Shown here piece by piece: positions 55,158 to 64,000 of a DNA stretch of 64,000 bases (the stretch's first letter is position 1; each line of letters opens with the position of its first letter). The stretch is from the NCBI GenBank assembly GCA_963706835.1, contig CAVPOB010000002.1, forward strand, positions 1 to 64,000, read 5' to 3'. The position numbers and the translations under genes were made by a program. This stretch comes from CAVXYG01 sp963706835. GTDB taxonomy: Bacteria; Actinomycetota; Actinomycetes; S36-B12; GCA-2699445. Below the pieces are notes generated by a model. That model made no database searches and had not been told where the DNA came from. It saw only the letters and a program-made list of their open reading frames with translations.

Positions 55158-56567
55158 CTAGGCCGCGATCCGAACCTCCGCTCCCGCGGGTGTCCGCCAT
55201 GCCCCGGCGTCGGGGTCGAGGTCCCAGCCGTAGTGGGTTTTCATCACGTGGTGGCGCCGGCACAGAGGGCCGAGGTTGTCCAGGCTGGTCTGGCCCTGCG
55301 GGTAGGGGACGGCGTGGTCGAGGTCGCAGGCCTCGGCGGGTGCGCGGCAGCCCGGCATCCGGCACTCCGGGTGCCGGGCGCGGACCAGGCGCGCCAGCGC
55401 CGCGCCGGGCCGGTAGGTGGTGGCCGAGGTGGCCACCACGGTGCCGGCGGCGTCGGTGAGCCAGGCCCGCCACGTCGCGTCGGCGGCGAGCTCGCGGGCC
55501 GCCCCGGCCGGGATCGGGCCCAGGCCGGGCACCTCGCCGGGGTCGTCGGCCAGCCCGAGCAGGGACTGCAGGGGGATGGTGAGGGTGACCTCCACCCCGG
55601 TGGCCTGCGACAGCATCGTGCCCAGCAGCAGGTCCACCAGGGCATCGGCCCGCTTGGCGTCCATGCCCCGGCAGTCGTCCGGGTCGTCCAGGCCGCGCGC
55701 GATCGCGGACAGCCGCCGGTAGACCCGCATGGCGTCCTCCTCCTTCAGCACCGCGGCCAGGGTGGTGGTCCCGTCGTCGCCGGCCCACAGCTCCACGCGG
55801 CGGCCCCGGCGCGCCTGCTTGCGCGCCTCGCGGTGGCTCGGCGCCGCCAGGATCAGCCGCGTCGCGGCCCGCATCGCGCCGGCGCTGTTCATCGGGCTGC
55901 GGCCCCGCGCCCGGCCCCGGACCCGGCGGCACCACAGCGCGATGACCCGCTCGGAGTCCTCCGGCGACAGCCGGGAGGCGGACTCGCACACCGCCTCCAC
56001 CGTCGGCAGCGGCAGGACGCCCTCGCGCGCCAGCTGAGCCGCCTCCGGGAACGCCGCCAGCGCCCGGGCCCTGCGCATCTGCACGGCGGCGGAGCCCGGC
56101 ACCACCCGGATCGCCACCGCCACCTCCTCCCGCGCCGGGTCGGTGATCCCCGGCCGGGAGTCGCCGTCGCCGGAGACCACGACCGGCTCGGCGGCCACGG
56201 CATCGGTCAGGGCCTCGGCGGCGCGGACCGCCGTCCACTGCATCGCCGCCCGCCACGCCGCCACCAGCACCAGCTGGCAGCCGCACGGGAAGCCCGGCGC
56301 CGACCCCGGCGCCGGATCGCCCGGCACCCCCTCCCCGCCGTGCCCGGCGGGGCAGGCCCCGGACTGCAGGTGCTGCATCGCCGCCACCAGGTCCGGCCCG
56401 GCCGGCAGGCGCAGCAGCCCAGCGACCTCCTCCCGCAGCGGCATCGACCACCACGACGGGTCCACCCAGCCCGGCCGGCTGGCGTCCCACCAGTCCCGGA
56501 ACCACGCGACCCCGTGGACCTCCAGCACGGACTCCCCCTCCAACGGGGCAACAGTGACCAGGCGCAT
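55158..56567 (-). CDS. DUF222/13E12-type HNH endonuclease
   Basis: ATG 56567 follows AGGGGGG. 469 residues: a helical DUF222 region (ALAAFPEAAQLAREGVLPLP, MDAKRADALVDLLLGTML) and a C-terminal HNH motif, CRMPGCRAPAEACDLDHAVP...SLDNLGPLCRRHHVMKTHYGW, with two zinc-binding Cys and catalytic His. Family members are abundant in actinobacteria, probably mobile, and some mycobacterial ones are LexA-regulated; a LexA-box-like sequence lies upstream here. Confidence 0.9.
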   Translation of the reverse strand: MRLVTVAPLEGESVLEVHGVAWFRDWWDASRPGWVDPSWWSMPLREEVAGLLRLPAGPDLVAAMQHLQSGACPAGHGGEGVPGDPAPGSAPGFPCGCQLVLVAAWRAAMQWTAVRAAEALTDAVAAEPVVVSGDGDSRPGITDPAREEVAVAIRVVPGSAAVQMRRARALAAFPEAAQLAREGVLPLPTVEAVCESASRLSPEDSERVIALWCRRVRGRARGRSPMNSAGAMRAATRLILAAPSHREARKQARRGRRVELWAGDDGTTTLAAVLKEEDAMRVYRRLSAIARGLDDPDDCRGMDAKRADALVDLLLGTMLSQATGVEVTLTIPLQSLLGLADDPGEVPGLGPIPAGAARELAADATWRAWLTDAAGTVVATSATTYRPGAALARLVRARHPECRMPGCRAPAEACDLDHAVPYPQGQTSLDNLGPLCRRHHVMKTHYGWDLDPDAGAWRTPAGAEVRIAA

Positions 56568-56938
56568 GAGAACCCCCCCTCGTTCGTACATATGTTCGCA
56601 CGAAGGGGCGACACATGCGAGACGACACGCCGCGCGGTGGTGGCGGGCGTCGATCGGCCCCATCGTGGGAAGGACATGCCCTCGTCGATGTCGCGGGCCG
56701 ATACCTTCCCCTATGGAGATCTGGGCCGGCGCCTGCCTGAAACGCACGGAGCCGGTGCATCACAGAGAGCCCACAGAGGGCCTAGAAACATGCGAGGACT
56801 TGTGAGCCCTCGTCCATTGGCAGCAAGTTGCAGCGACTGGCTCGCTACAGAGGGCCTAGAAAGGGGCGGAGGTATCCTGGCGATCGCCAGGCCTGCCGCC
56901 ATTGCGCTGCATACGGCTGACTGGCTACCGCGGCCCTA
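56568..56938. repeat. Intergenic with 16-bp direct repeat
   Basis: ACAGAGGGCCTAGAAA occurs at 56773-56788 and 56847-56862, 74 bases apart, between the HNH gene and the IS630 element. Otherwise empty. Confidence 0.6.
56583..56600 (-). promoter_or_regulatory. LexA/SOS-box-like sequence upstream of the HNH gene
   Basis: On the - strand GCGAACATATGTACGA matches the actinobacterial SOS consensus TCGAAC-N4-GTTCGA at 10 of 12 fixed positions, 18-33 bases before the start codon, where repression would work. Confidence 0.5.
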
Positions 56939-58020
56939 GTGTCGTGTGTCGTGTGTCGTGTGTTCCCAAACGGTTGGTGTTTGGGAGAGTCGGGTATGGC
57001 GAATTCTCCGGCTGCGGCATTGGTGTTGTCCGACGGCGATCGGGGGTGTTGGGGTCGTGGATGCGGTCGACGTCTCCGTTCGGGGTTGGTCCAGCGTGCT
57101 CGGATCGTGCTGCTGGCATCGGAGGGTCCGCGAACGCGCGGATCGCCGCCGAGGTGGGAACGACGACGACGTCGGTGTGGAAGTGGCGCAACGGTATGCC
57201 CGAGGGGGTTTGCGGGATTGGCCGATCCCCACGCGTCCCGGGACGGCCGAAGCATGTCGATGACGAGCGGATCATCACGGCGACGCTGACGGCCCCGCCC
57301 AAGCGGCTCGGCGTGCACGCACTGGTCGTCGCGGCTCCTGGCCGATCATCTGAAGGTCGGCAACGCGACGGTCGCCAGGGCGTGGCGCACCTATGGGGTG
57401 CAGCCGTGGCGTAGCGAGACGTTCAAGTTCTCCACCGACCCCGAACTCGTCGGCAAGGTCACCGACGTGGTCGGCCTGTACCTGGCGCCGCCGGACAACG
57501 CGATCGTGCTGTGCGTGGACGAGAAGAGCCAGATCCAGGCGCTGGACCGGACCGCGCCGATGCTGCCGATGCGGCCCGGAGATCCCGAGAAGCGCACCCA
57601 CGACTACAAGCGCCACGGCACGACGACGCTGTTCGCCGCATTGGAGATCGCGACCGGGCACGTCACCGGGGCGGTGCAGGCCGAAGCACCGCCGCCAGGA
57701 GTTCCTGTCGTTCCTGCGCCAGCTCGACCGCGCCTACCCGCAGCAGGATCTCCACCTGGTGATGGACAACTACGCCACCCACAAGACGCCCGAGGTGAAG
57801 GCCTGGCTGGAGCAGCACCCCAGGTTCCACGTCCACTTCACACCGTCATCGGGATCGTGGCTGAACCTGGTCGAGGTTTGGTTCGGGATCATCGACAAGC
57901 AGGCCACCCGCCGAGGCGCCTTCACCAGCGTGAAGGACCTCAACGCGAAGATCCGCCAGTTCATCACCGGATGGAACGACCGCAAGCACCCCTTCGTCTG
58001 GACCAAGACCGCCGACGAAA
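56939..58020 (+). pseudogene. IS630-family transposase, multiply frameshifted
   Basis: Coding pieces in three frames follow the IS630 order: MANSPAAALVLSDGDR, QRARIVLLASEG, RIAAEVGTTTTSVWKW (HTH), GNATVARAWRTYGVQPWR, IVLCVDEKSQIQALDR (first Asp), HLVMDNYATHKTPEVKAWL (second Asp) and SSGSWLNLVEVWFGIIDKQ (Glu). At least four frameshifts. The upstream end is a tandem repeat of GTGTCGT. Inactive unless the shifts are sequencing errors. Confidence 0.75.
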
Positions 58021-58105
58021 CCACCGTCACGTCGTCCACCGCTGCTTCCTCTACCCATAGGTCATACGCAGCGGCGGGCGATCCCAGACATGGGCGGGGG
58101 GTTCG
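58021..58105. pseudogene. Remnant of a kinase-gene 5' region
   Basis: Aligns with 32616-32700, the start and upstream region of the kinase gene, sharing GTCAC-TCGTCCACCG, GGTCATAC and GGCGGGCG blocks. The IS630 end abuts it. Confidence 0.55.
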
Positions 58106-58463
58106 TGTGGGACTGCGGCGCGATGCGTCGGCGTCGCGCCGCGCACGTGAAACGTCGAGGTTAGTGGGCCGGATCAGTCCGTCTCTTCTGCCGTGCGGTG
58201 CGTCGACCCCGATGGGAATCAGCCCCTCCTGCCGGATCGATGCACCCCCCGGGGGGCTCCACAGACAGCGCGAGGCGCGCGGCCACAGCCCTCGAAACGG
58301 TGCCTCCCAACCCTGGAGTCCGAGGTTCTGGGCCGAACTGCCTCGCCGGAGCCGCCGCCTGGCTACCATCGCTGCTGCGGGGAACACTGCGGGTCGTTCG
58401 TCCTGCCGCTGGGTGGTCAGGGGCAAGGCTCGACGCGCCCGGGGACGGCCAAGCGAGGTCGAC
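58106..58463. other. Upstream region of the next membrane protein
   Basis: 358 bases without a gene. One long frame crosses it from the transposase to the membrane protein only because stops are rare in GC-rich DNA. Confidence 0.45.
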
Positions 58464-60994
58464 ATGAGTGACGTGTCCCGCACCGTAGCTGCACTGTTCA
58501 TCGCGATTGCGGCCCGCGCCGTGCCGCTGCTGGCGCTGCTGCTGCTCTGCGCAACCCCAGGACCGGCGCAGGCGCAGGACAACGACCCGGTGCCGCCAGT
58601 GGACCCGGTGTGCGTTCAGGCCGCCGACCTGAACGCCGACGCCCTGCCCGCCCAGGCGATCGCCGTCATCGATGCCTACCGCACGAGCCTGGGCGAGACC
58701 GGAGCTGCGGCCTGCCAGGCCCAGTACACCGCTGCCCTGCAGCAGCAGTCCCGCGCGAAGCAGCTGGTGGCGCTGGCAGATGGCGACCCCGACGCGCCCG
58801 GAACCGCCGTTGCGGGCTGCGCTCCAGGAGCCGGCCGAGCGTCGACGACCTACGCGGCAGCCGCGCTCACCTGCGACCGGGAGAACGGCGACGCCGCATC
58901 GCTGGCGGAGGAGCCGAAACCGGCCTTCTGGGCGAAGTGGAACGCCTTCTACGACGACTCGCTGGCTCCGCTGGTGGACGTGCTGTTGACCTGGCTCGCG
59001 ATGCTGGCAGGGCTGGTCCTGCTCGCCCGGCTGCTCGTGCCGGCGTTCCCGAAGATGCAGCCCCGTCGCGGATGGTTCGCACCGCTCCTGGTGACCATCG
59101 GCGTGCTCATGTTCGTGTTCGGCCTGTTCGCGACCAATGAGCCGAGCGTTGGGCTCGGCCTGGTGATCTGGCTCCTCGGCGTCGCACTCATCACCGGCTT
59201 GGCAGCTGCGCTGGCCAAGGCGGTGGCCCCGCGCCTGCAGGGCACGGTCTCGGAACCCACCATCGGCATGGTGGCGGGCGTCGCCCTTGCCGGGCTGGGG
59301 TGCGCCTTCATCCTTGCCGACGCACGGTGGCCCGTGGTCGTGCTGTGGGGGTGCGTGGCGCTTGCCGGTGCAGTGGTCTGGGCCTTCAGTTGGAGTCGCG
59401 TCCTGCGCATCCACATCGCCGTACAACTGGCCGACGCCACGGAGGATTCCGCCGCGCAGGGCCAGATCATCGCGTTGCTGCACGAGTTGGGAGGCCGGTC
59501 CCCTCGCGGGCTGGAGTCGCCGAGAGGTGCGGATACCACGGCCCTGGCGAACGCCGGCCTTGCCACAACGCCCGAGGGAAGGATCCTGAAGGCGGTCTAC
59601 AACGCGGTCCAGATCATCCTGCCCACCACGCCCTGGCGCGTGCGGGTGGACATAGCGGGGCCCGATCGGTGGTCGGTGGACATCACGCGCAACGGCCGGG
59701 CCGTCAGGTCCCTCGTGATCGACCGTGACCGACTCGGTCTCCGAGTGCCGGTCAAGGACGCTCAGGGGGAACCGCGCAAGGAGAAGGACGGACCGGTCTA
59801 CCCCTCGCTGGACCGCATGGCCGCCGCTGCCGTGCTGTGCACGCTCGACGAGGCCTACGGCTGGGACTCGCTGTGCGGCACGACCAGTTGGGAGAGCCTC
59901 GGATTGCACGCGATCGCCACCACGGACTTCGCCCAGACGGACTCGGATGCCACGGCCCTGCTCACCAAGGCGCTGTGGCGCGATCCCGGGAACCGCCTGG
60001 CGCAAGTAGCCCTGTGGCACCACCAGCACCGTAGGGAGACCGAGACGGACAAGCTGCAGGAGTACCTCGATCTGCTCGACGGCTATGTGGCAGCGCAGAG
60101 GTCCCGAAACCAGGCCTTGGAAGGTGCAGACCTCACGGGCACCCCTGCGGGGGACGCCGTCCTGCTGCTGCGCGTCCTCTACACGCGAGTGGCGGTGTAC
60201 ATCAACCTGCAGGCAAGCAAGGGCCGCTACCTGCCGGGCGACGAGCAGGATCGCGTCGCGGAACTGCGGCAGTGCTGGGAGGAGCTCGGGGCGGGCGATC
60301 AGCCGGTGGCGGAATACCGGAAGGCGCACGCCGACGAGCAGGAGAACCTGCTGGCAAGCGTCATCGACACGCCGCCCGGCTCCCGGAGCTGGCTGCTCCC
60401 GCGGCTGGCATACCAGCGAGCGTGCGAACTGGTCTCCCGCCGTCAGCAGAGCCCCGCCCCTGGTACCGGACGGCGAGTGGCCGGCAACCCCGATCACGCT
60501 CCTCCGCCGGGCGGACGCCGACGAGGAACTCCGCGACTGGCGCGACGATGATCCGCAACTGCAGCCGCTCCGCGCCGACTCGGAGTACCTGCAAGGCGTT
60601 CGGGGCGGATCCCAAGCCGTCGGACGCGATACTGTCCCTCCCACTCCTGAAACCGCACCAGGACACACTGCGCGCCATCGGGGCGACGAACGCGCGGGCT
60701 CTGCTGCACTACTCCGCCGCCGAACTCGCCGCCGTGCTCCATGTCGGGTCCAGCACCGCCGCGGAGATGCTCGAGGTCGCGTTCCTGGCGAACTCGGTGT
60801 CTGAGCAGCCGGCGCTTCGCGCGTGGAGCATCGACATCACCGAGCTCCTGCTGCAGCAGGGCGTGAAGGACGTCGGCCAGGTCCCCCAAGGGGAACGGGT
60901 GGATCTCGCCATGAAGGTCCATAAGGGCCTCAGCAAGCGGGGGTTGCGGAACTGCCCGGAATTGGCCGACGTCTGCGGGTGGATCGCGCCGTGA
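58464..60994 (+). CDS. Membrane protein of unknown function, two late frameshifts
   Basis: ATG 58464 (GCGAGG upstream) opens a Sec-type leader (ALLLLCATPGPAQAQ). A ~130-residue exterior part leads to about five TM helices between residues 170 and 320, then a long cytosolic region. Near 60460 and 60590 coding changes frame; the last part ends with a helix-hairpin-like segment (LRAIGATNARALLHYSAAELAAVLHVG). Family not recognised. Confidence 0.65.
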
Positions 60995-61014
60995 CGTGAT
61001 TGCCCGGAGCCGGC

Positions 61015-61342
61015 CTAGCGTCGATCCCACACGCAGCAGCTGGGACGACGAGCGGGTGCGCCACGCCCGAGGCTGGCGGCCACCGCTCGCGCCCGGCCCA
61101 TGGCCCGTTGCTGGCGTGCCCCCAGGCTCAGTGCGCTGCGCGTGCCGCTCGATCTGCTCCAGCTGATACCGGTGCTCGCGGATGCGCTCGGCGCTCTGCT
61201 TGAGGGAGCAGGCGATCCAGCACTGGTAGTCCTGCGCGATCCACATCAGGTCAACGGCATCCAGCGTTCCGGTCGTGATGCCGTTGATGATGATGCGCGC
61301 TTCGGCCTCGCTCATACCAGCGACTTCCCACTGCTGCCGCAT
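61015..61342 (-). CDS. Small protein of unknown function, probably frameshifted
   Basis: MSEAEARIIINGITTGTLDAVDLMWIA (ATG 61315 or 61342) and a coiled coil IREHRYQLEQIERHAQ look genuine. The first frame then runs antisense through the preceding gene; a shift near 61135 gives SLGARQQRAMGRARAVAASLGRG and a stop at 61015. No family known. Confidence 0.4.
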
Positions 61343-61498
61343 GCGATCGGATGCTCGGAAAGCTCATGGAGCCGCAGTCCTTCGGCACTGCTGCCCCCGT
61401 GGCTCCTCATCGTGCGTCCCCCTGTTCTCCTGCCACTCCTGGCCCTCCTGACTCGGACGAATCCCTCGCGCGCGGTGGATTTGCGCCTTGCCACTGCC

Positions 61499-61860
61499 TC
61501 AGCAGTAGGAGGTGATCTGCTCCACTGCGACGTCGAAGACCTCCCGCGGCTCCACGCCCTCCGGCAGCGACTCCAGGCCCAGGTCCTCCGTGGCGGAGAA
61601 CGCGGCCGCGGCATCGAGGAACCGGGAGCGCGTCCTCGATGCCGAACAGCGACAGGGCGAAGCACATCTGGGCCTGCTCGGTGGCGGTCATCCCGGCCAT
61701 CTCGGCATCGACCGCGGCGCGCACCTCGCGCTCCCAGGACGGACCCCGCAGCGTGAGGGGGCCGAGCACGAGCGCGAGCGCCACCGCCAGACCGGCGACG
61801 ATCGCGATGATGGCCCGCCCGATGGCGGACCGCTGCGCCGGGCCTGGGACCAGGCCGTCC
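61499..61860 (-). CDS. Small single-TM protein, frameshifted, start unclear
   Basis: AIGRAIIAIVAGLAVALALVLGPL is a TM helix; SWEREVRAAVDAEMAGMTATEQAQMCFALSLFGIEDAL follows, then in another frame DAAAAFSATEDLGLESLPEGVEP and VFDVAVEQITSYC to the stop at 61499. Shift near 61635. Possibly co-transcribed with the next gene. Confidence 0.45.
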
Positions 61861-61988
61861 TGACGACGCTCGCGTGTGGGGGCTACTCCCCTCCGTTGTT
61901 TGAGGGTAGCAGGATTCAGGTATCACGCATCAGTTGGCCCGCCTCAGGCTCTGCCGCCCTGGGACTGGAGAGTGCTTGCGCAGTTCGA

Positions 61989-62730
61989 GTGCGCGGGGCA
62001 GTCGCGACGACAGCGCTGTTCCCCTGCGGGCAGGTTGTCGCGGTCGGCGCCTGGCACAACGGGGCGCGGTTCGGCTACCCCGGCCTGGCGGCGCAGGCCC
62101 TGGTGGCGATCCCGGTCCTGGTGGCGATCCCGGCCCTGGTGCCTTGGGCACAGGGATCTGCTTGGTGGGGTGCCGCTGTCACCGGGGGGCTTGGTGCTGC
62201 CGGCGATCAGCGCGCGGTTGGCGGCGATGCGCCGCCAAGGCGGTCAGCCTGCGGTTGCCGTTGAGACCGCTGGGTCTGCACCTGGGGCGGGGGCGAAACC
62301 GCCCGATCTCGACCCGAGCCTGCACTGCGCCCTCGTCGAGGGTGAGGCCCACTGCTGGGGCGACAACCGACACGGACAGCTCGGCGATGGCACCACCAGC
62401 GCTCGCCAGACCCCGGCGCCGGTGGCCAGCATCAGCGATGCACGCGCCATCGCAGCTGGTTCGCACGCCTGCGCCGTCCTGGGCGACGGCACCGTGTGGT
62501 GCTGGGGCGCCAACCAGTTCGGGCAGCTCGGCGACGGCAGCACGACTGATCGCACCGCGCCGGTGCCAGTAGCGGGGCTGACTGGGGCGGCGTCGGCGGT
62601 CGCGGCCGGCAGCGGCCACAGCTGCGCGAGGTTGACCGATGGCACGGTGCAGTGCTTGGGCAGCAACCGGTTCGGCCAGGCTGGCGCCAACCCGGGGTGG
62701 CTGCCAGCCTGGCTGGTCCCAGGGCTGTAG
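61989..62730 (+). CDS. TM-anchored RCC1-repeat protein, frameshift in a G6 run
   Basis: GTG 61989 is the likeliest start. A hydrophobic segment (YPGLAAQALVAIPVLVAIPALVPWAQG) continues, after a shift in the GGGGGG run near 62190, into LVLPAISARLAAMRRQGG and RCC1 units HCALVEGEAHCWGDNRHGQLGDGTT, CAVLGDGTVWCWGANQFGQLGDGST, CARLTDGTVQCLGSNRFGQAG. Only about three of the usual seven blades are present. Paralog of the 35.3 kb gene. Confidence 0.65.
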
Positions 62731-63443
62731 GCGCTAGCACGCGCACGGGCCAATGCCGACTCGTGTGTGCACGTTCCTGCGCGCAGACCACGAGCCAATC
62801 CCGAGAGCAGCTCCGGCCGCCATCGCATGTTCGTCGGCGGAACCGTGCGCTCCCAGCTCGGGACGCGCAGGCGCTGCGGTATCGAGTCGTCGGCGGCCTC
62901 CTGCGTGCAGCAGCCGGCGGGGCACGTCTGGCCGCCATCGGCACGTTTCCGGCAACTGCTGAGGTCCAGCGGCGCCCTTGATCACCGACTTGGTTTGGCG
63001 GCATCGGCTCTCCGGCCTGCCGGACAGCGACGCTGCACGCAATGCGGGGGTCTTCGGAGGTTGGCGCGCGAGGGCGCGAGAGCCTGTGCACCCGATACGG
63101 GGGATTGCACCCGATACGGGGGCCCTGAAAAGGCCTGAACAGAAGCCTCTGCACCCGGTTCGGGGGATTGCACCCGATACGGGGGTAGCGAGGCCCGAAT
63201 TCGAACTGCTCCGCCCCCACGGCGGGTGCAAACACCCGAACCGGGTGCAGATCCCGCGCGGAAAACCGGCCCTCCGCCCCCACGGCGGGTGCAAACACCC
63301 GAACCGGGTGCAGATCCCCCGCGGACCCAGCCCAGCCGCCGAGCCGAGCGAGTCGAGCGCCCGACCAGCCGACCCGCCCCGCGCCCGGCCCCGCGCCCGG
63401 CGCCGCACGCGACGCCGACCGACGCCGGCCCGAAGCCGCGGCC
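62731..63443. repeat. Non-coding stretch with iterated GCACCCG-type palindromic repeats
   Basis: No gene seen. GCACCCGATACGGGG-like units lie at 63088, 63107, 63151 (GGTTC variant) and 63170, paired 19 bases apart. Then a 54-base block repeats at 63209-63262 and 63272-63325; each holds CGGGTGCAAACACCCG (6-bp hairpin) overlapping CACCCGAACCGGGTG (palindrome). Confidence 0.75.
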
Positions 63444-64000
63444 CTAACCCCCCGGCAGCAGCACGGCCGGATCCGGCAGCGGCGCGACAGCGTCCCCGGC
63501 CCGCTCCACGTACAGCAAGCCGACCCATCCGTCGCTGCGCGCCCCCAGCACGTGCCAGACGGATGCGCTGGTGCCGGCTCCGAACTCCCGGAACGACACC
63601 TGCAGCGCATCAGGCGTGGTGGTGGTGACGGCGTAGCGGCGCTCGTAGCCGCCGACCGGGTCCGGCGCGGGGCCGGTGCATCCCGCGGCATCCTGGCCCA
63701 TGGCGGACAGGAGTTCGCCCGCCTGCGCGGGATCGTCGAAGCGCAGCTGCAGGGCGACCGCGGCGGCCCCGTCCTCCGTCCGGTAGCGGCCCTGTTGCGC
63801 CGCCGCCGGCAGTGGGTACTGCTCGGCCCCGACGGTCTGCGGGCACCCCAGCGCTCCCGAGGCCCCACACGAGTTCGGCCGGGTCCCGCGGCACCAGCCA
63901 GTCCGAAGCCGATCCCTCCTCGGCGTGTGTACCGCCCTCCGGCTCCTCGTCGATCGTCCACTGCGGCGCGATCGCCTCCGGGGAGGGCATCGCCTCCGGC
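63444..64000 (-). CDS. Probable exported/sensor-domain protein (5' partial), frameshifted
   Basis: Enters from beyond the window end. WTIDEEPEGGTHAEEGSASDWLVPRDPAE, then in another frame NSCGASGALGCPQTVGAEQYPLPAAAQQGRYRTEDG, and finally MGQDAAGCTGPAPDPVGG...VWHVLGARSDGWVGLLYVERAG. Paired Cys and the GWVGLLYVERAG end resemble exterior domains of actinobacterial sensor lipoproteins. Shift near 63870. Function unknown. Confidence 0.5.
   Translation of the reverse strand, partial: RRRCPPRRRSRRSGRSTRSRRAVHTPRRDRLRTGWCRGTRPNSCGASGALGCPQTVGAEQYPLPAAAQQGRYRTEDGAAAVALQLRFDDPAQAGELLSAMGQDAAGCTGPAPDPVGGYERRYAVTTTTPDALQVSFREFGAGTSASVWHVLGARSDGWVGLLYVERAGDAVAPLPDPAVLLPGG

Noticed and set aside
55056..56939. 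Long + strand frame opposite the HNH endonuclease
   Set aside because: Arg/Gly/His-rich antisense shadow of a clear DUF222-HNH gene.
57393..60551. Apparent fusion of IS630 transposase to a membrane protein
   Set aside because: The linking ~150 codons are low-complexity; the membrane protein has its own start, ribosome site and leader at 58464.
63087..63330. CRISPR array
   Set aside because: Repeats are too few and irregular in unit and spacing, with no spacer-like uniform intervals and no cas genes.

Overview
The window is high-GC DNA with actinobacterial features: a MeaB/B12-mutase pair, a 13E12-type DUF222-HNH endonuclease, a zinc-ribbon/PASTA-less Ser/Thr kinase, MazF with a ribbon-helix-helix antitoxin, many GTG starts and ATGA stop/start overlaps. 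I read it as a member of the Actinomycetota and cannot name the genus. No rRNA, tRNA or CRISPR array was recognised.

Layout. 1-1.4 kb: end of a methylmalonyl/isobutyryl-CoA-type mutase operon (B12-binding subunit plus MeaB). 1.5-6.6 kb: a giant secreted protein with BNR/sortilin-like repeats and seven Ig-like repeats, closed by a strong hairpin. 6.7-17.5 kb and 22-26.7 kb: a surface-polysaccharide locus with three sulfotransferases, a glycosidase-like lipoprotein, a Wzz-type chain-length protein, a Wzy-type polymerase, three GT4 glycosyltransferases and a capE-capF-capG set for UDP-N-acetyl-L-fucosamine. Together they could make and export a FucNAc-containing, possibly sulfated glycan. The locus is split at 17.5-21.9 kb by nested insertion sequences: IS1182 remnant, IS3 element, a tyrosine-recombinase element inside it, an IS110 remnant and a second IS3 element.

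26.7-64 kb: an accessory region. It has a membrane-anchored J-domain protein, a membrane Ser/Thr kinase with an extracytoplasmic domain, a lipase, a PI-PLC-like protein, a metzincin with BTRD1-type repeats, a thermonuclease-like lipoprotein, two RCC1-repeat proteins, two mazEF-type modules (one broken), a big zinc-ribbon membrane protein, an aromatic-amino-acid-type permease, a B12/radical-SAM protein with a GNAT neighbour, a TPM-domain protein and an HNH endonuclease with a LexA-box-like sequence. Several genes here have partial second copies elsewhere in the window (capG 3' half, a small ORF's 3' end, mazF, both ends of the kinase gene, an IS3 end), so the region looks built by repeated duplication and truncation.

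Caution: many otherwise full-length genes carry one or more frameshifts (wzy-like gene, capF, capG, metzincin, the 58.5 kb membrane protein, the 62 kb RCC1 gene and others), at least one in a G homopolymer. Some are probably sequencing or assembly indels and some real decay; the sequence alone does not separate these.
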